The notes under the pieces were generated by a model. It was not told the DNA's origin. It was given only the letters and a program-made list of their open reading frames with translations, and did no database searches. DNA of 64,000 nucleotides, taken from assembly GCA_002281575.1 (NCBI GenBank), contig NCGN01000008.1:62001-126000 (forward strand). Direction: 5' to 3'. Positions 62,042 to 64,000 of this stretch are shown one piece after another; position 1 is the first letter of the stretch, and each line of letters begins with the position of its first letter. The DNA comes from Sphingobacteriia bacterium 28-36-52 (GTDB lineage Bacteria > Bacteroidota > Bacteroidia > Chitinophagales > Chitinophagaceae). Both the position numbers and the translations under genes were made by a program.

Positions 62042-64000
62042 TTGAAGTATTCCTACACCATTGTATTTTTTTGTTTGGCCATTTTGTGGTGTAACAATTC
62101 TTTTGCCCAAACTAAAGACAGTTTGCGTTTTCCTATTCAAGACAGAAGGGGCGATGCAATAAGTGCACCCAACAAAAATCCATTCGATATTAAGGATACT
62201 GGATTAGTAAAAAGAAAGACGGAATACGATCCTAAAACCAAGTCTTATTTTGTTAGTGAAAAAATTGGCAATATTTGGTACCGCAAACCGGCTGCTATTT
62301 CTTTTGAAGACTTTTGGAAATTGGAAGCAAAGAAATCGGAGAACGATTATTTTAAAAAAAGAGCCAATGCCCTTTCTCTGTTAAATCAAAAAAGTAAGCG
62401 GCCTCCCTTACAAACTTATCCTAAATTATTCGACCGCATATTTGGATTAACTGGCCAAAACCTGAAAGTAGATATTCGTCCTTCTGGTGAAGTAAATGTA
62501 ATGGCTGGATATCAAGGACAAAATATCAAGAATCCTACTTTGCCTGAACGTGCTAGAAAAAATGGTGGCTTCGATTTTGATATGAATGCCAACCTGAATT
62601 TGAATGCCAATATTGGCGACAAACTCAAATTCCCCATCAACTATAATACCCTTACCAATTTAGGTTTCGACAACCAATTGAAATTAGATTACAAGGGTAT
62701 GGATGATGAAATTATTAAGAGTATTGAAGCAGGTAATATTTCTTTTCAATCGAAGGGTACCTTAATTCCTAGTGCACAAAACTTATTTGGTGTTAAAGCG
62801 CAATTGCAATTTGGAAAATTATTTGTGACAGGTGCTTTGGCCAACCAACGTTCATCTAGGCAGAGTTTAAATTTACAAGGAGGTGCTGCTACTCAGTCTT
62901 TTCAAAAGAAATTAGATGAATATGAAGAGAACAGACACTTTTTATTAGGAAAATATTTTAAAGACAATTTCAATAAAACCATGCGCAATTTGCCTGTTGT
63001 GAATTCTCAGGTGCAAATTCAACGTATGGAAGTTTGGGTAACCAATAGAACTGGGGCAACTACCGATGCAAGAGATATTGTGGGTTTGATGGATTTAGGC
63101 GAACCTGCTCCATTTAATACTTCTATTCTATCTTTAACCAGTAATCCTTTACCTGCCAATGGATCCAATAATTTGTATGCTTCTTTAGCAGGTGATCCCA
63201 ATGCAAGAAATCCTGCGTTCATCAATAGTTTATTATTGACCAAGGGCTTAAGACCAGTAGATGATTTTGAAAAAACATTTGCTCGAAAATTATCTACCAA
63301 CGAATATTATTTTAATGCACAAGCGGGTTTCCTTTCTATTAATACCCAGTTACAAGCAGATGAAGTGTTAGCAGTTGCTTATCAATATACCTACAATGGT
63401 AGGGTGTTTCAAGTGGGTGAGTTTTCTCAGGATATTTCTTTAGATTCAAATAAGGGGGTTCAAAAAGTATTGTTCTTAAAATTATTAAAAGCCACTTCAC
63501 AAAGAACCAACCTGCCTATCTGGAGTTGGATGATGAAGAATGTTTATTCGCTTGATTTATTTGGCGGGATTGAAAGAACCGATTTTAAATTAAATGTATT
63601 ATACGAAGAGCCCAGTGGTGGGTTAAAAAGATTCTTGCCTGAAACGGCTCCTGCTGTAGACGGTCAACCACTTTTGCGTATTTTAAATTTAGACAGACTC
63701 AATAACCGAAACGATCCACAGCCAGATGGCGTATTTGATTATATAGAAGGCTTTACCATTTTGCCCCAAATGGGTAGGGTGGTGTTTCCGGTATTAGAGC
63801 CTTTTGGTAGAGACTTAGACACACTTGCATTTACGGGCTTGCCTCAGGCTACCAAGGATAAATATGTGTACTATCAATTGTATGATTCTATTAAAGCCAT
63901 TGCACAAACATTTGCCAATGTGAATCGATTTGTAATGCAAGGTCAAGTGAAAGGATCGGGTGGTAGTTCTGAAATTTATTTGAACACATTTAATATTCCA
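62042..64000 (+). CDS. sprA: SprA, type IX secretion system translocon (3' end outside window)
   Basis: Giant outer-membrane pore of the type IX secretion and gliding machinery; about 650 residues are visible of the roughly 2400 usual for the family. The frame opens after a TGA at 62012 and has no early ATG, so translation probably starts at TTG 62042 (or 62039). This gives a signal peptide ending NNSFAQ. Typical SprA stretches follow: GDKLKFPINYNTLTNLGFDNQLKLDY split, YKGMDDEIIKSIEAGNIS, LFGVKAQLQFGKL and VEVWVTNRTGAT-like MEVWVTNRTGATTDARD. The frame stays open to the window end. Confidence 0.9.
   Translation, partial: MKYSYTIVFFCLAILWCNNSFAQTKDSLRFPIQDRRGDAISAPNKNPFDIKDTGLVKRKTEYDPKTKSYFVSEKIGNIWYRKPAAISFEDFWKLEAKKSENDYFKKRANALSLLNQKSKRPPLQTYPKLFDRIFGLTGQNLKVDIRPSGEVNVMAGYQGQNIKNPTLPERARKNGGFDFDMNANLNLNANIGDKLKFPINYNTLTNLGFDNQLKLDYKGMDDEIIKSIEAGNISFQSKGTLIPSAQNLFGVKAQLQFGKLFVTGALANQRSSRQSLNLQGGAATQSFQKKLDEYEENRHFLLGKYFKDNFNKTMRNLPVVNSQVQIQRMEVWVTNRTGATTDARDIVGLMDLGEPAPFNTSILSLTSNPLPANGSNNLYASLAGDPNARNPAFINSLLLTKGLRPVDDFEKTFARKLSTNEYYFNAQAGFLSINTQLQADEVLAVAYQYTYNGRVFQVGEFSQDISLDSNKGVQKVLFLKLLKATSQRTNLPIWSWMMKNVYSLDLFGGIERTDFKLNVLYEEPSGGLKRFLPETAPAVDGQPLLRILNLDRLNNRNDPQPDGVFDYIEGFTILPQMGRVVFPVLEPFGRDLDTLAFTGLPQATKDKYVYYQLYDSIKAIAQTFANVNRFVMQGQVKGSGGSSEIYLNTFNIP

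Overview
This window is a piece of a Bacteroidota chromosome, most likely from the family Chitinophagaceae (a Sediminibacterium-like genome is my best guess). The placement rests on several things: the type IX secretion protein SprA directly behind ruvA, Bacteroidota-type promoters (TTTG, about 19 nt, TAnnTTTG), a divergent FtsL-like protein in the division cluster, futalosine-pathway menaquinone genes, a DUF2795 protein and a FadN-type beta-oxidation protein. The DNA is AT-rich by eye and tightly packed, with many 1-11 bp gene overlaps. I see no rRNA, tRNA, CRISPR array, prophage or transposase gene.

Layout. 1-3772: the end of a peptide-export operon (HlyD-type adaptor, C39-peptidase ABC transporter, small membrane protein). 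3769-6985: YqgE, an orphan sensor kinase whose 3' end runs antisense into queA, and queA. 7127-23262: a complete division and cell wall (dcw) operon in the order mraZ-rsmH-ftsL-ftsI-murE-mraY-murD-ftsW-murG-murC-ftsQ-ftsA-ftsZ. It is preceded by candidate MraZ operator repeats and DnaA boxes and closed by a strong terminator. 23318-26070: a TIGR01777 epimerase and an ABC-2 exporter.

26080-34088 is a cellulose-like exopolysaccharide locus: a secreted GH5 glucanase diverging from a membrane histidine kinase, a BcsB-like protein, a processive GT2 synthase with an N-terminal GspE/MshEN-like domain, and a polytopic membrane protein. 34085-48149 is mostly housekeeping: FadN, GatC, two orphan ABC ATPases, cobalamin adenosyltransferase, DUF2795, SemiSWEET, FabI, RecN, a TPR protein, a zinc-ribbon protein, NIF3, an aminotransferase and a photolyase. 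A 26-codon membrane-protein ORF with its own terminator sits in the longest non-coding stretch.

48390-52979 is a metal-handling module (HMA-AraC regulator, HMA-MauE membrane protein, DUF2911 protein, multicopper oxidase fused to a barrel-like domain, lipoprotein). It is bracketed on both sides by an unusual dispersed hairpin repeat: the central core is conserved while the arms differ between copies yet stay self-complementary. 53237-64000 returns to core metabolism: mqnD and mqnB, two tandem PTPS genes plus folE, fabD, a GH5 lipoprotein, a GNAT enzyme, a trans-sulfuration enzyme, fabH, ruvA and the first part of sprA.

The observations I would follow first are the hairpin repeat family around the copper module, the GT2/MshEN-like exopolysaccharide synthase, the kinase/queA antisense overlap, and the regulatory DNA in front of mraZ.
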